64,000 nucleotides of DNA. It comes from Rhodospirillales bacterium BBD 1991-14. GTDB taxonomy: Bacteria; Pseudomonadota; Alphaproteobacteria; Kiloniellales; Kiloniellaceae. The DNA is taken from positions 1 to 64,000 of the forward strand of contig LYSY01000005.1 in NCBI GenBank assembly GCA_001657395.1, written 5' to 3'. The translations under genes and the position numbers were made by a program. The notes beneath the pieces are model-generated. The model had not been told where the DNA came from. It made no database searches and was given only the letters and a program-made list of their open reading frames with translations. Each line of letters starts with the position of its first letter. Position 1 is the first letter of the stretch. This document shows positions 1-8,771 of the stretch, in pieces.

Positions 1-2
1 CG

Positions 3-620
3 GAGATGTGCTCGCTGAACATGGGGTCCATGAACTTCGGCATCTTCCCCCTCGCCCGCCGCTACGACCAGTGGCAGCACGACTGGGAGCAAGGCTTCCT
101 GGAGGCGACCCGCGACTTCGTTTTCAAAAACACCTTTGCCGACATCGAGGCGATCCTGGGACGGCTGGGTGCAGGTGCGGGCACCCGCTTCGAGTTCGAA
201 TGCTACGATACGGGGCACTTGCAGACCCTTGCCTTCTACCTGAACAAGGGCACCATCAAACCGCCCGTTTTCGTCCAGTTCGTTCTCGGGGTCCTGGGTG
301 GCATCGACGCGCATCCAGAGCAGCTCATGCACCTGAAACAGACCGCGGACCGCCTGCTGGGCACCGATTACCGCTTCTCTGTGCTGGCGGCAGGACGCCA
401 CCAGATGCCGCTGGCCACCATGGGGGCAATCCTGGGCGGCAATGTGCGCGTCGGCCTGGAAGACAGCCTGACCATCGGCCGCGGGCAGCTTGCCGAGAGC
501 AACGCGGACCAGGTCGCGAAGATCCGCAGGATTGTCGAGGAACTCGGCCTCGAAGTCGCGAGCCCTGACGAAGCACGCTCAACACTGGTTCTGAAGGGAG
601 GAGACCAGGTTGGATTCTGA
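3..620 (+). CDS. BKACE-family beta-keto acid cleavage enzyme (DUF849), 5' end outside window
   Basis: C-terminal ~206 residues of a protein that begins before the window; family members are about 280-310 residues. The opening PEMCSLNMGSMNFG-like stretch, the ARKxxQ-poor TIM-barrel pattern, and the C-terminal GNVRVGLEDSL and SNADQV motifs are typical of BKACE (DUF849). These enzymes cleave a 3-keto acid with acetyl-CoA to give acetoacetate plus a new CoA ester. Known members act on 3-keto-5-aminohexanoate (lysine fermentation) and 3-dehydrocarnitine. Which substrate is used here cannot be read from this part. It overlaps the next gene by 11 bp, and the SD-like run at 594-602 lies inside its end. 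Nearby BCCT, MttB-like and ProU genes make a betaine-type or polyamine-type substrate an attractive inference. Confidence 0.85.
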   Translation, partial: EMCSLNMGSMNFGIFPLARRYDQWQHDWEQGFLEATRDFVFKNTFADIEAILGRLGAGAGTRFEFECYDTGHLQTLAFYLNKGTIKPPVFVQFVLGVLGGIDAHPEQLMHLKQTADRLLGTDYRFSVLAAGRHQMPLATMGAILGGNVRVGLEDSLTIGRGQLAESNADQVAKIRRIVEELGLEVASPDEARSTLVLKGGDQVGF

Positions 621-1122
621 CTTGGCCATGGCAAAGACGGCCGTAGTTATCCGCCAGGCGGCCGAGAGCGACGCCCAGACCGTCAGCGATCTGCTGGCCG
701 ACCTTGTGCGCACCTTGAGAGACGCGCCGCCCTGCGGCAGCACCCTCGAGACCATCCGGCATCACGGCTTTGGCGAGAAGCCGCACTTCGAAGCCCTGAT
801 CGCCGAGGCCGGGGGGACGCCGGTGGGGCTGGTGCTCTATTTCTATACTTACTCGACCTGGCGCGGGTGCCTCGGCGTCTACGTGCAGGACCTCCATGTC
901 GTCGAGCGCTTCCGCGGGCAGGGACTCGGCCGCAGGCTCCTGGCCGCGGCGGCACGCAGGGGCCGCGCCGACGGCTGCACCCATCTGCGGCTCTCCGTCG
1001 ACCCGAGCAACGACACGGCCCTCACCTTCTACCAGGCTGTCGGCCTCGAGCCGCGCCGTGACGAAACCATCTGCCAGGCCGCCGATGAGGCCTTCCACCG
1101 CCTAGCGGAGACCGGCCGGTGA
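610..1122 (+). CDS. GNAT N-acetyltransferase, diamine/polyamine (SSAT)-like
   Basis: A 170-residue single-domain GNAT protein. The acetyl-CoA loop is RGQGLGRRLL at about residues 105-114; the preceding YFYTYSTWRGCLGVYVQDL stretch resembles spermidine/spermine acetyltransferases, which carry a similar YSTW segment. The family transfers acetyl from acetyl-CoA to a primary amine. I chose the TTG at 610 because AAGGGAGGA sits 7 bp upstream; an ATG at 628 is the alternative. It overlaps the BKACE gene before it and the aminotransferase after it (GTGA at 1119), so all three are probably translationally coupled. Together with the deacetylase-like gene at 2542 this suggests amine acetylation/deacetylation, but the substrate is inferred. 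Confidence 0.8.
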   Translation: MDSDLAMAKTAVVIRQAAESDAQTVSDLLADLVRTLRDAPPCGSTLETIRHHGFGEKPHFEALIAEAGGTPVGLVLYFYTYSTWRGCLGVYVQDLHVVERFRGQGLGRRLLAAAARRGRADGCTHLRLSVDPSNDTALTFYQAVGLEPRRDETICQAADEAFHRLAETGR

Positions 1123-2519
1123 GCGGGGAGTTGGCCATCCAGGCCTTCTATGCCGCTGCTTCCAGCCGCGGCCTGCCACGCCTTGCCCGCGCCGAAGGCC
1201 CTTACCTTTGGGATCAGGAAGGCCGGCGCTATGTCGACGCGGCCAGCGGGCCGGTGGTCACCAACATCGGTCACGGCAACCCTCACGTCGTCGAAGCCAT
1301 CGCCCGTCAGGCCGCCAACTGCGCCTTCGCCTCGCGGACGGCCTTCGTGAACGAGGCCAACGAAGCCTTGGGCGAACGCCTGGCCGGCCTCTGCGGCGAA
1401 AGGTTCGACCGCGCCTTTTTTACGTCGGGTGGATCGGAGGCGATCGAAGCTGCGCTGAAGTTCGCCCGCCAGATCGCCTGGCTGCGCGGCGAAGGCAAGC
1501 GCTGGAAGGTGATCGCCCGCAACCCCTCCTATCACGGCTCCACCCTGGGTGCGCTTTCCATCACCGGCGACGAGGAAGCAGACGAGGTGTTCGGCCCGAT
1601 GATGGTCGCCATGCCGAAGATCCCCGCACCCTTCACCTACCGTATTCCCGAGGGGCACACCCCGGAAAGCTGGCAGACTGCGGCAGCCGCGGCACTGGAA
1701 GAGACCATTCTGCGCGAAGGTCCGGAGACCTGCCTGGCCTTCGTCATGGAGCCGATCGGCGGGCTCGCAACCGGTGCATTGGTGGCGGCGGAAAGCTACT
1801 ACGCCGGAGTACGGGAGATCTGCTCCCGCCACGGACTGCTGCTGATCTACGACGAGGTGATGAGCGGTGCCGGCAGGACCGGTCGATTTCTCTCCGCGCA
1901 CCACTGGCCGCAGGGGAGACCGGATCTGGTCGTCCTCGCCAAGGGTCTGGGTGCCGGGTATACGCCGTTGGGCGCCATGATGGCGCCGCGCGGCCTTGTG
2001 GATCTGCTCGCCGAGGGCGGCGGTTTTTTGCACGGTCACACCTATGTCGCAAACCCGCTGACCTGCGCGGCCGGTCTCGCGGTCCTGGACGAAGTAGAAC
2101 GTCAGGGCCTGACCGAGAATGCCGCAGAGCTCGGACCCTATCTCGATCACAGCCTGCGGACCCTGCTTCGCGACTCACCAATTCTCGGGGACGTGCGCGG
2201 CAAGGGGCTGCTGATGGCGATCGAACTGGTCATGGACAAGGTGACAAAGCAACCCTTCCCGCTGGAGGTGGAGATCACCCAACGAGTCTCCCGCCTGGCG
2301 ATGCAGAACGGCCTCATCGTCTATGCCCGCCGCACCAGTCACGGCAAGTATGGCGAGTGGGTGATGGTTTCGCCGCCCCTCAACAGCAGCAAAGCCGTGC
2401 TCGACGAAATCTCGACGGCGCTGCGCCGCACGCTGGCCGATTGTACGGACGAACTCACCAGGGAGGGCTGGCTGAGCCGCATAGCCGGTTCCGCCAGCAC
2501 AGCGCGGCACCGGGCGTGA
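1119..2519 (+). CDS. class III PLP-dependent aminotransferase
   Basis: A 466-residue fold-type I aminotransferase of the omega-amino acid/diamine (class III) family. Visible signatures are FFTSGGSEAIEAALKFAR near residue 100, the PLP-contacting DEVMSGAGRTG near 245, and the PLP lysine in LVVLAKGLGAGYTPLGAMM near 275. The family moves terminal amino groups from diamines, omega-amino acids or aminoketones to pyruvate or 2-oxoglutarate. The GTG start overlaps the GNAT stop codon (GTGA). Within the operon it is a plausible donor of an aldehyde or keto acid for BKACE-type cleavage; that link is inference. Length is normal and no key residue looks lost. Confidence 0.85.
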   Translation: MSGELAIQAFYAAASSRGLPRLARAEGPYLWDQEGRRYVDAASGPVVTNIGHGNPHVVEAIARQAANCAFASRTAFVNEANEALGERLAGLCGERFDRAFFTSGGSEAIEAALKFARQIAWLRGEGKRWKVIARNPSYHGSTLGALSITGDEEADEVFGPMMVAMPKIPAPFTYRIPEGHTPESWQTAAAAALEETILREGPETCLAFVMEPIGGLATGALVAAESYYAGVREICSRHGLLLIYDEVMSGAGRTGRFLSAHHWPQGRPDLVVLAKGLGAGYTPLGAMMAPRGLVDLLAEGGGFLHGHTYVANPLTCAAGLAVLDEVERQGLTENAAELGPYLDHSLRTLLRDSPILGDVRGKGLLMAIELVMDKVTKQPFPLEVEITQRVSRLAMQNGLIVYARRTSHGKYGEWVMVSPPLNSSKAVLDEISTALRRTLADCTDELTREGWLSRIAGSASTARHRA

Positions 2520-2541
2520 GGGTACGGACGCGGTTCAGCGT

Positions 2542-3600
2542 ATGAAAGCCATCTTCGATCCGGCGCAGAGCGTCTACCGTCCCGGGCGCATCATGGCCAA
2601 CGGCGCTTTCGCGCCAGCCCCGGAAACCCCGGAGCGCGCGCAGACCTTTCTCGATACCCTGCGCAGCCTGGACATCGTCCCGCTGCCACCGCCAGACAGC
2701 GGGTCCGCTGCCCTCGCGGCGGTACACGACGAACGCTACCTCACCTTTCTGCAGACCATACTGCCGCGCTGGCGGCGTATCGCCGGCGCACCGGAGGAAG
2801 TGATGCCCAACCTGCATCCCGTCGCACGGCCAGGCGAGGCTTCGGGCAGCTATCCTGTGTCCGCCGTGGGCCAGGTGGGCTACCACATCATGGACGGTGC
2901 CGCACCCATCAACGCAGAGACCTGGCGCAGCGCCTGCGCCAGTGCGCAAAGCGCCGTTCATGCCGCAGACCTGGTGCTCAGCGGCGAGTCCGTCGTCTAC
3001 GCAGTCTGCCGGCCACCAGGGCACCACGCGGCACGTGATCTGGCGGGCGGGTTCTGCTTCCTCAACAACGCAGCGATCGCGGCAGAGCGGCTGCGCAGCA
3101 GGCATCCGAGGGTCGCCGTCCTCGACGTCGACGTCCACCACGGCAACGGCACGCAGCAGATCTTCTACCGACGCGATGATGTGCTAACGGTCTCCCTCCA
3201 CGCCGACCCCGTGCGCTTCTATCCCTTCTTCTGGGGCTATGCCGAAGAGACAGGCGCAGGCGCCGGCGAAGGCTGTAACCTGAACATCCCCCTTACCCGG
3301 GGCACCGGAGATGATGGCTACTTCGCTGCGCTCGACCGGGCGCTGAACCAGATCACCGACTTCGCGCCGGGCGCTCTGGTAATCGCCCTGGGTCTCGACG
3401 CCCACGAGAACGATCCGGTGCAGGGCCTTGCCATCACGACAAAGGGATTCAGCCGGATTGCCGGGCGCATTGCCGAACTGCGGCTGCCCTGCGTGGTCGT
3501 GCAGGAAGGCGGCTATGCCAGCGATGCCTTGGGCCCCAGCCTCCGGGCGGTGATCGAGGCCTTCCTGGGGGGTCCGAAACCGCCCCGAAGCGCCAGGTAG
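2542..3600 (+). CDS. histone deacetylase-family protein, acetylpolyamine amidohydrolase-like
   Basis: A 352-residue zinc hydrolase of the arginase/deacetylase superfamily. The catalytic pair is in CRPPGHHAARD at about residues 154-164, the metal ligands are in VLDVDVHHGNGTQQ at about 193-206, and a later ligand is in LGLDAHENDP. Bacterial members remove acetyl groups from polyamines or other small amines. The ATG start follows the aminotransferase stop by 22 bp. Co-location with an SSAT-like acetyltransferase and an aminotransferase supports an acetylated-amine substrate. It is the last gene of this run; no good terminator was seen directly after it. Confidence 0.85.
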   Translation: MKAIFDPAQSVYRPGRIMANGAFAPAPETPERAQTFLDTLRSLDIVPLPPPDSGSAALAAVHDERYLTFLQTILPRWRRIAGAPEEVMPNLHPVARPGEASGSYPVSAVGQVGYHIMDGAAPINAETWRSACASAQSAVHAADLVLSGESVVYAVCRPPGHHAARDLAGGFCFLNNAAIAAERLRSRHPRVAVLDVDVHHGNGTQQIFYRRDDVLTVSLHADPVRFYPFFWGYAEETGAGAGEGCNLNIPLTRGTGDDGYFAALDRALNQITDFAPGALVIALGLDAHENDPVQGLAITTKGFSRIAGRIAELRLPCVVVQEGGYASDALGPSLRAVIEAFLGGPKPPRSAR

Positions 3601-4107
3601 CTGCAGCGGCACAATTTGTCTCGAACACCGCGCGACCCAAGGCCGGATGCTTTACTTAGTTGCGGGGGCCCGCCACCACCGAGACCGACACTCGTTGGCC
3701 TTGGACGTCTGACAGGCGTTTAGCCCGTCTTCTGACAAATACATGATGCTGCAAAGACCGCCAACGACAACCGCAACAAGTTGGTCAGATATGGCCCAGA
3801 GACAGACCGTGGTTCGCAGGCTGCTAACCGCCGGTTTGCGTCTGGAACCGAAGCTGCTCATCCGCCCAAGTGCCCGCCGGCATCGGCACAAAGGCGCGTG
3901 TTGCATTGGAAAGAGCTCAGTAGGTGCGGTTCTTTTTCCTATCCCTCCTCAACCGAGCATCCAGCCCGACGGACCTGGCCGATCCAGCAGCCAGGTATTG
4001 CTCCGTCAGCCCATGTCGGTTTCTGCTTGAATACTTCGGATTTCGCGGAGCGCAGACCCTCGTCGCCCGCAAATGCTGGGCGAGACAACTGTTGAAGGAC
4101 GAAAACC
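3601..4107. other. non-coding gap with a degenerate dispersed repeat
   Basis: About 500 bp without a convincing gene. The short open frames here have no family resemblance. At about 3658-3702 it contains TTGCGGGGGCCCGC followed by GAGACCGACACTCGTT, nearly identical to the element at 35909-35945. A weak SD-like GAAGGACGAAAA lies just before the methyltransferase start. Confidence 0.6.
3658..3702. repeat. dispersed intergenic repeat, copy 1 (type GCGGGGGCCCGC...GAGACCGACACTCGTT)
   Basis: About 45 bp shared with 35909-35945: the GCGGGGGCCCGC core, a short ACCA-rich spacer, then GAGACCGACACTCGTT. The core is self-complementary. Two more distant relatives lie near 16.33 and 61.2 kb. It probably belongs to a REP-like family of this genome. 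Confidence 0.6.
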
Positions 4108-5661
4108 ATGGGTGCAGTCGAGACCAGGGCCCGCAGCCGGGGCGGCCGGCATGCCCGGCGCGCCCTGCGCACGGCTCCAAGCTTCGGCATGCTTCCGGCA
4201 TTGAAGCGGGGCCTGCCGCTCTGCGAGCCGATGGACGAAGAGCAGATTCGGCGCATTGACGACGCCTCGATGACGATCCTGGAAGAGGTTGGCGTCGTTT
4301 TCCGCGACGACATCGCCTTGGAGGACTGGAGGCGCGCCGGCGCGGTGATCCGCGACAACCGGGTGCATCTCGACCGCGACCTCGTGCGCGAATTGATCCG
4401 AACGATCCCCGAAAGCTTCACCTATCACGCCCGGGATCCGCAAAAGAGCGTCGAGCTGGGCGGTCCCCATTCCATTTTCGTGCCGATGACCGGGGCACCC
4501 TATCTGCGCGACCTGGAGAACGAGCGCAGGCTGCCGACGCTCGATGATCTCGCCATGTTCCATAAACTGGCCCAGATGTCGCCAGCGCTGCACTCGTCGG
4601 CGCATCACATTGTCGAACCGATGGACATGGTGGTGGGCCACCGGCATCTGCACATCACCTACTCCTCCATGAAGTACTCGGACAAGACCTTCATGGGCAT
4701 GACAACCAGCCCCAAGAACGCCGAAGACGTGATGGAGATGTGCGCCATCCTGTTCGGCGCGGATTATCTCGAGACCCACCCCGTCACCACGGGTAACTGC
4801 AACGGGAACTCGCCGCTGGTCTGGGACGAAACGATGCTGGGAGCGATGCGGGCCTTCTGCCGCCGCAATCAGCCGGTGCTTTGCTCGCCCTTCGTGCTCG
4901 GCGGCGCCAACACGCCAGCCTCGACCGTGCCCACCGTAGCCCAACTGAATGCCGAGGCGCTCTCCGCCCTCGCCTACACCCAGGTCGTTCGCAAGGGCTG
5001 CCCGGCGATCTACGGCCACTACCTCTCGACCGTCTCCATGCAGTCAGGCGCACCGATGGCCGGCACCCCGGAGATATCCCTGATGAACTTCATGATCGGC
5101 CAGATGGCGCGTTTCTACCGTGTGCCCTGGCGCAGTTCCAGCAATCTGGGGGGCGCCAAGACCTTCGACGCCCAGGCCGGCTACGAGAGCGCCACGACCC
5201 TGTCGGCGGTGCTCCATGCCGGGGCGCACTACATCTGGCATTCGGCGGGCTGGAACGAAGCGGGTATGCACTGCTCAGTCGCCAAGTTCGTGGTCGATGC
5301 CGAACAGTGCGCCATGGGCTACCGCATGGCCGAGGGACCGCGCTGGGACGACTTCGACGAGGCTCTTGCCGCCGTGCGCGACGTCGGCCCAGGCGGCCAC
5401 TACCTGGGCCATCCGCACACCCAGGCGAACTTCCAGCGCGCTTTCTTCATGCCCCAGATGTTCGACAACAACTCCATCGAACAGTGGCAGGCCGATGGCG
5501 CGGTCGAGATTACGGAACGGGCGCTGCGCCAAGCGCGAAAACTGCTGAACGAATACCGGGAGCCAAAGCTCGACGAGGCCAAAGACGACGCTCTACGCGA
5601 CTATATTGCCCGGCGTGAACGTGAGATTCCAGCGATCGACGAACTCAACCAAGTGCACTGA
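4108..5661 (+). CDS. trimethylamine methyltransferase (MttB) family protein, non-pyrrolysine
   Basis: A 517-residue member of the MttB superfamily, full length with no in-frame amber codon, so it is not a pyrrolysine enzyme. The Arg-rich start (RSRGGRHARRALR) and the DEEQIRRIDDASMTILEEVG segment are typical of alphaproteobacterial MttB homologues. Non-pyrrolysine members that have been characterised demethylate quaternary amines such as glycine betaine, proline betaine or carnitine onto a corrinoid protein. No corrinoid protein or methyl-corrinoid:folate transferase is visible in the window, so partners would be encoded elsewhere. The BCCT transporter lies 60 bp downstream and probably supplies the substrate. 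Confidence 0.85.
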   Translation: MGAVETRARSRGGRHARRALRTAPSFGMLPALKRGLPLCEPMDEEQIRRIDDASMTILEEVGVVFRDDIALEDWRRAGAVIRDNRVHLDRDLVRELIRTIPESFTYHARDPQKSVELGGPHSIFVPMTGAPYLRDLENERRLPTLDDLAMFHKLAQMSPALHSSAHHIVEPMDMVVGHRHLHITYSSMKYSDKTFMGMTTSPKNAEDVMEMCAILFGADYLETHPVTTGNCNGNSPLVWDETMLGAMRAFCRRNQPVLCSPFVLGGANTPASTVPTVAQLNAEALSALAYTQVVRKGCPAIYGHYLSTVSMQSGAPMAGTPEISLMNFMIGQMARFYRVPWRSSSNLGGAKTFDAQAGYESATTLSAVLHAGAHYIWHSAGWNEAGMHCSVAKFVVDAEQCAMGYRMAEGPRWDDFDEALAAVRDVGPGGHYLGHPHTQANFQRAFFMPQMFDNNSIEQWQADGAVEITERALRQARKLLNEYREPKLDEAKDDALRDYIARREREIPAIDELNQVH

Positions 5662-5724
5662 AAACTGCGGGAAAACCCGCCGGGCGTAACTGCGCCCAAA
5701 CAATTGAACCGGGGGGACAGTATC

Positions 5725-7353
5725 TTGACCAATTCGACAGAACAAACCTTGGTCCCCGGTAGCGTCCCGATCGAGACTGACTACGAAATCGGCCAGGACA
5801 ACATCGAGATGAGGCTTGGGCCCTTCGGGCTCGACATCCACAACCCGGTGTTCCTAATCAGCGGCCTCTCCGTAATCGGCCTCGTTCTCTTCTGCCTGTT
5901 GTTCCGGGAGTTCGCTGCGGAGACCTTTGGCGCGTTACGCCCCTTCCTCACCACTCAGTTCGACTGGGTTTTCGCAATCTCTATGAACATCTTCGTAGTG
6001 TTTTGCCTCTTTCTCGTCGTCTCGCCACTCGGCAGCGTTCGTATTGGTGGTAAGGCGGCACGACCCGAATACTCCTACCTTAGCTGGCTTTCGATGCTGT
6101 TCGCTGCCGGCATGGGCATTGGGCTCGTGTTCTATGGCGTCCTCGAACCAATGAACCATTCGCTGACCGCGCCGCTGGGAGGCGAGGGTCTAATCAACCC
6201 CGACGGAACCGTCAAAACCGGTATCGAGGCGGACGCCGCGGTCCGGCTGGGGATGGCGGCAACCATCTTCCACTGGGGGCTCCACCCCTGGGCAGGTTAT
6301 GCGGTGGTATCTCTGGCTCTCGCCATCTTCGCCTACAACAAGGGACTACCGCTGACCATTCGCTCCGCCTTTTATCCGATACTGGGTGAACGAATCTGGG
6401 GCTGGCCTGGCCATGTCATCGACAGCCTCGCCGCCCTCGCAACACTGGCAGGACTGGCAACCTCGCTCGGCTATGGGGCCAGTCAGGCGGCGGCGGGTTT
6501 CGAACTTCTCTTTGGCATCGCAGTCACCACCAATCTCAAGGTGACAATCATCGTCGTGGTAACCGGCGCCGCGCTGTTCTCCGTTTATCGCGGACTCGAC
6601 GGTGGCGTTAAGCTGCTCTCTGAGATCAACATGGGCATGGCACTCGTCATGTTCCTTTTTGTGTTCTTCGCCGGAGCTACGGTTGACGTTATCTCGACTT
6701 TCTACTCCGGTCTCGTCGGTTACGTCACCGAGCTTCCAGCATTGTCCAACTGGATAGGCCGCGAGGATACTGACTACTTCCACGGCTGGACCACCTTCTA
6801 CTGGGCTTGGTGGATCGCCTGGTCACCTTTTGTAGGTATGTTCATCGCGCGAGTCAGCCGCGGGCGAACCGTTCGTGAATTCGTGATCTGCGTACTGCTT
6901 GTTCCCACTCTCGTCTGTGTCATGTGGATGTCCGTCTTCGGGGGAACGGCAATCAGCCAACTGGTCAACACAGGATATGATGGGGTACAGCAGACAATCA
7001 TCAACTGGTCGCCAGAACTCTCCCTCTTTGCCATGCTCGACCAGTTGCCGCTTGCCACGGTTACATCGAGCGTCGGCATCATACTGGTGCTTGTGTTCTT
7101 CATTACCTCTTCGGACTCAGGTTCCTTAGTGGTCGACACCATCTGTGCGGGTGGCAAGGTCGATGCACCGATGCCTCAGCGCCTCTTCTGGTGCAGTTTC
7201 GAGGGCCTCATCGCGATCGCTCTGCTTATAGGGGGTGGTCTGGACTCTCTGCAGGCGCTTGCAATCGCTACCGGATTCCCTTTTGCCATAATCTGCGTGG
7301 CAATGTGCTACTGCATTCTTAAAGGACTCAAGTCAGAGCTTGAGCAGAAATAG
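5725..7353 (+). CDS. BCCT-family betaine/carnitine/choline-type transporter
   Basis: A secondary transporter of about 542 residues with roughly 12 hydrophobic segments. It carries the BCCT signatures GMGIGLVFYGVLEPM and WTTFYWAWWIAWSPFVGMF followed by ISRGRT-like RVSRGRTVREF. The family moves compounds with a quaternary ammonium group. I prefer the TTG at 5725 because GGGGGGA lies 8 bp upstream; a TTG at 5704 has no good SD. Base composition looks less GC-rich than its neighbours, with more A/T third positions, a possible sign of separate acquisition. A strong terminator follows at 7387. Its likely partner is the MttB-like enzyme just upstream. Confidence 0.93.
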   Translation: MTNSTEQTLVPGSVPIETDYEIGQDNIEMRLGPFGLDIHNPVFLISGLSVIGLVLFCLLFREFAAETFGALRPFLTTQFDWVFAISMNIFVVFCLFLVVSPLGSVRIGGKAARPEYSYLSWLSMLFAAGMGIGLVFYGVLEPMNHSLTAPLGGEGLINPDGTVKTGIEADAAVRLGMAATIFHWGLHPWAGYAVVSLALAIFAYNKGLPLTIRSAFYPILGERIWGWPGHVIDSLAALATLAGLATSLGYGASQAAAGFELLFGIAVTTNLKVTIIVVVTGAALFSVYRGLDGGVKLLSEINMGMALVMFLFVFFAGATVDVISTFYSGLVGYVTELPALSNWIGREDTDYFHGWTTFYWAWWIAWSPFVGMFIARVSRGRTVREFVICVLLVPTLVCVMWMSVFGGTAISQLVNTGYDGVQQTIINWSPELSLFAMLDQLPLATVTSSVGIILVLVFFITSSDSGSLVVDTICAGGKVDAPMPQRLFWCSFEGLIAIALLIGGGLDSLQALAIATGFPFAIICVAMCYCILKGLKSELEQK

Positions 7354-7386
7354 TCCGTCTCCCTATCTCAGCCAGACGGAAATCAC

Positions 7387-7415
7387 TGGGGCGCCTAGCA
7401 GCGCCCCACTTTTTT
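7387..7415 (+). terminator. intrinsic terminator after the BCCT gene
   Basis: TGGGGCGC and GCGCCCCA form an 8-bp GC-rich stem with a 6-nt loop, followed by CTTTTTT. It lies 33 bp past the BCCT stop and 22 bp before the end of the convergent FAD oxidoreductase gene. Confidence 0.88.
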
Positions 7416-7436
7416 GACCGCCATGGCATCTGAACT

Positions 7437-8771
7437 TCAGATTTCGCGCCCGGCCCGCCATTCCCGCCATTTGAGCGTCGCCGTCGCGCCAAGCCAGGCA
7501 ACCGGCTCAGGCGGTAGGCGGCGCGGTTGATCCAAGGTTGTCATTCGAGCAACAAGCGGGCTGTTCCCCTGCGCGGCCAGATCAGCGGCAAGCATCCCCG
7601 ATGCGGTTCCCTTGGTCGTCCCGAGGCCGTTTTGGCAGCAGGCAGCGAACAAGCCTTCGTCGATCTCGCCGAAGGCCGGCACGTCGTTCAGACTGAGGCA
7701 GAGCCGCCCACCCCAGCGGTACTCCATTTCAACGCCGTTGAGTTGGGGAAAGCGCTTCCTGACGCTGCGATCATGGCTTTCGCCCATGACCGAAAGCCGG
7801 GCGCTTTCGGTCTCCATACCGGGGTCATAGGTTACCCGGTTCCGCATCACGATGCGGTCGCCCCCCGTGCCCGAGATTCGGCGCACGGTACTGCCGATAG
7901 GGTCCGACGGGGTCACGCCCCAACGCGGCGCGCCGCCAAGCCGGCGCACCTCTTCCCCCGTCAGCGCCCGGGTCATCGATGCGTAGAGGTGAATGTGAAC
8001 GAGGCGGCGCCGGAAGTAGCCGAAGCTTTCCACATGGCCGTTGACCGCAAGGATGACCCGCGGCGCCGTGACGGAACCCGATGGCGAGCCTGCCCGCCAG
8101 GCGCCGCCTCGGCGGGAAAGACCGGTGACCGGCGAATTCTCGTAGATTTCGACCTGCCCGGCGATCCCAGCAGCGATCCCACGCACAAACATCGCCGGCT
8201 GGATCATGGCGGCCCCCGGCGTAAAGACGCCGCCGAGGTAATACTCAGAGCCGGTCAGCTCTTGCATTGCAGGGGCATCGAGCAGTTCATAGGGTTCGCC
8301 GAGGCTTTCCAAATGGCGCACGTAGGCGGCATTGGCCGCAAGTCCGCGGGATGACGCGGCGCCGTTCACCTTGCCGCTGAGACAGAAAGCCTCTGCGCCC
8401 AGCCCGTACTCCTTTGCCGCGCCGGCGGCGAAATCGATAGCGGCCCGATTGATCTCGGTCTGGGTGGCGTCCGCCGCAGCAGCACCGGCATAGTTCCCCG
8501 CGGTCAGCTTGTGCGGCAGATCGATCATGAAGCCTGAGTTGCGGCCCGCCGGGCCCGAGCCCACACGCTGCGCCTCAACCAGCGCAATCCGGTCGCCGCT
8601 GCACAGTTGCGTGAGCCGCCGCGCCGCGGCAAGGCCCGCAAAGCCTGCGCCAATCACCAGCCAGTCCGCCGTGATATGCGAATCCAGAATGCGCGGAGAT
8701 GGTGCCGGCGGCAGCAACTCGTTCCAGGCGGCGGGTCCGGAGTCGCACGGCAGGCGGGCGACCCGGCTCAA
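7437..8771 (-). CDS. FAD-dependent oxidoreductase (DAO family)
   Basis: A 444-residue amine/imino-acid oxidase of the D-amino acid oxidase fold. The dinucleotide motif WLVIGAGFAGLAAARRL starts near residue 37 and GRNSGFMIDLPHKL follows near 75. Family members oxidise C-N bonds of amino acids, glutamylpolyamines or cyclic imino acids. The start is the TTG at 8771, which overlaps the aldehyde dehydrogenase stop (TTGA); the N-terminal Pro-rich leader matches relatives. It is the last gene of the GntR-headed operon. With a DapA-type lyase and aldehyde dehydrogenase it could serve hydroxyproline-like or gamma-glutamylpolyamine catabolism; the sequence does not decide. Confidence 0.85.
   Translation of the reverse strand: MSRVARLPCDSGPAAWNELLPPAPSPRILDSHITADWLVIGAGFAGLAAARRLTQLCSGDRIALVEAQRVGSGPAGRNSGFMIDLPHKLTAGNYAGAAAADATQTEINRAAIDFAAGAAKEYGLGAEAFCLSGKVNGAASSRGLAANAAYVRHLESLGEPYELLDAPAMQELTGSEYYLGGVFTPGAAMIQPAMFVRGIAAGIAGQVEIYENSPVTGLSRRGGAWRAGSPSGSVTAPRVILAVNGHVESFGYFRRRLVHIHLYASMTRALTGEEVRRLGGAPRWGVTPSDPIGSTVRRISGTGGDRIVMRNRVTYDPGMETESARLSVMGESHDRSVRKRFPQLNGVEMEYRWGGRLCLSLNDVPAFGEIDEGLFAACCQNGLGTTKGTASGMLAADLAAQGNSPLVARMTTLDQPRRLPPEPVAWLGATATLKWREWRAGREI

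Noticed and set aside
4108-5661. Pyrrolysine-containing MttB
   Set aside because: There is no in-frame amber codon, so this is a non-pyrrolysine homologue.
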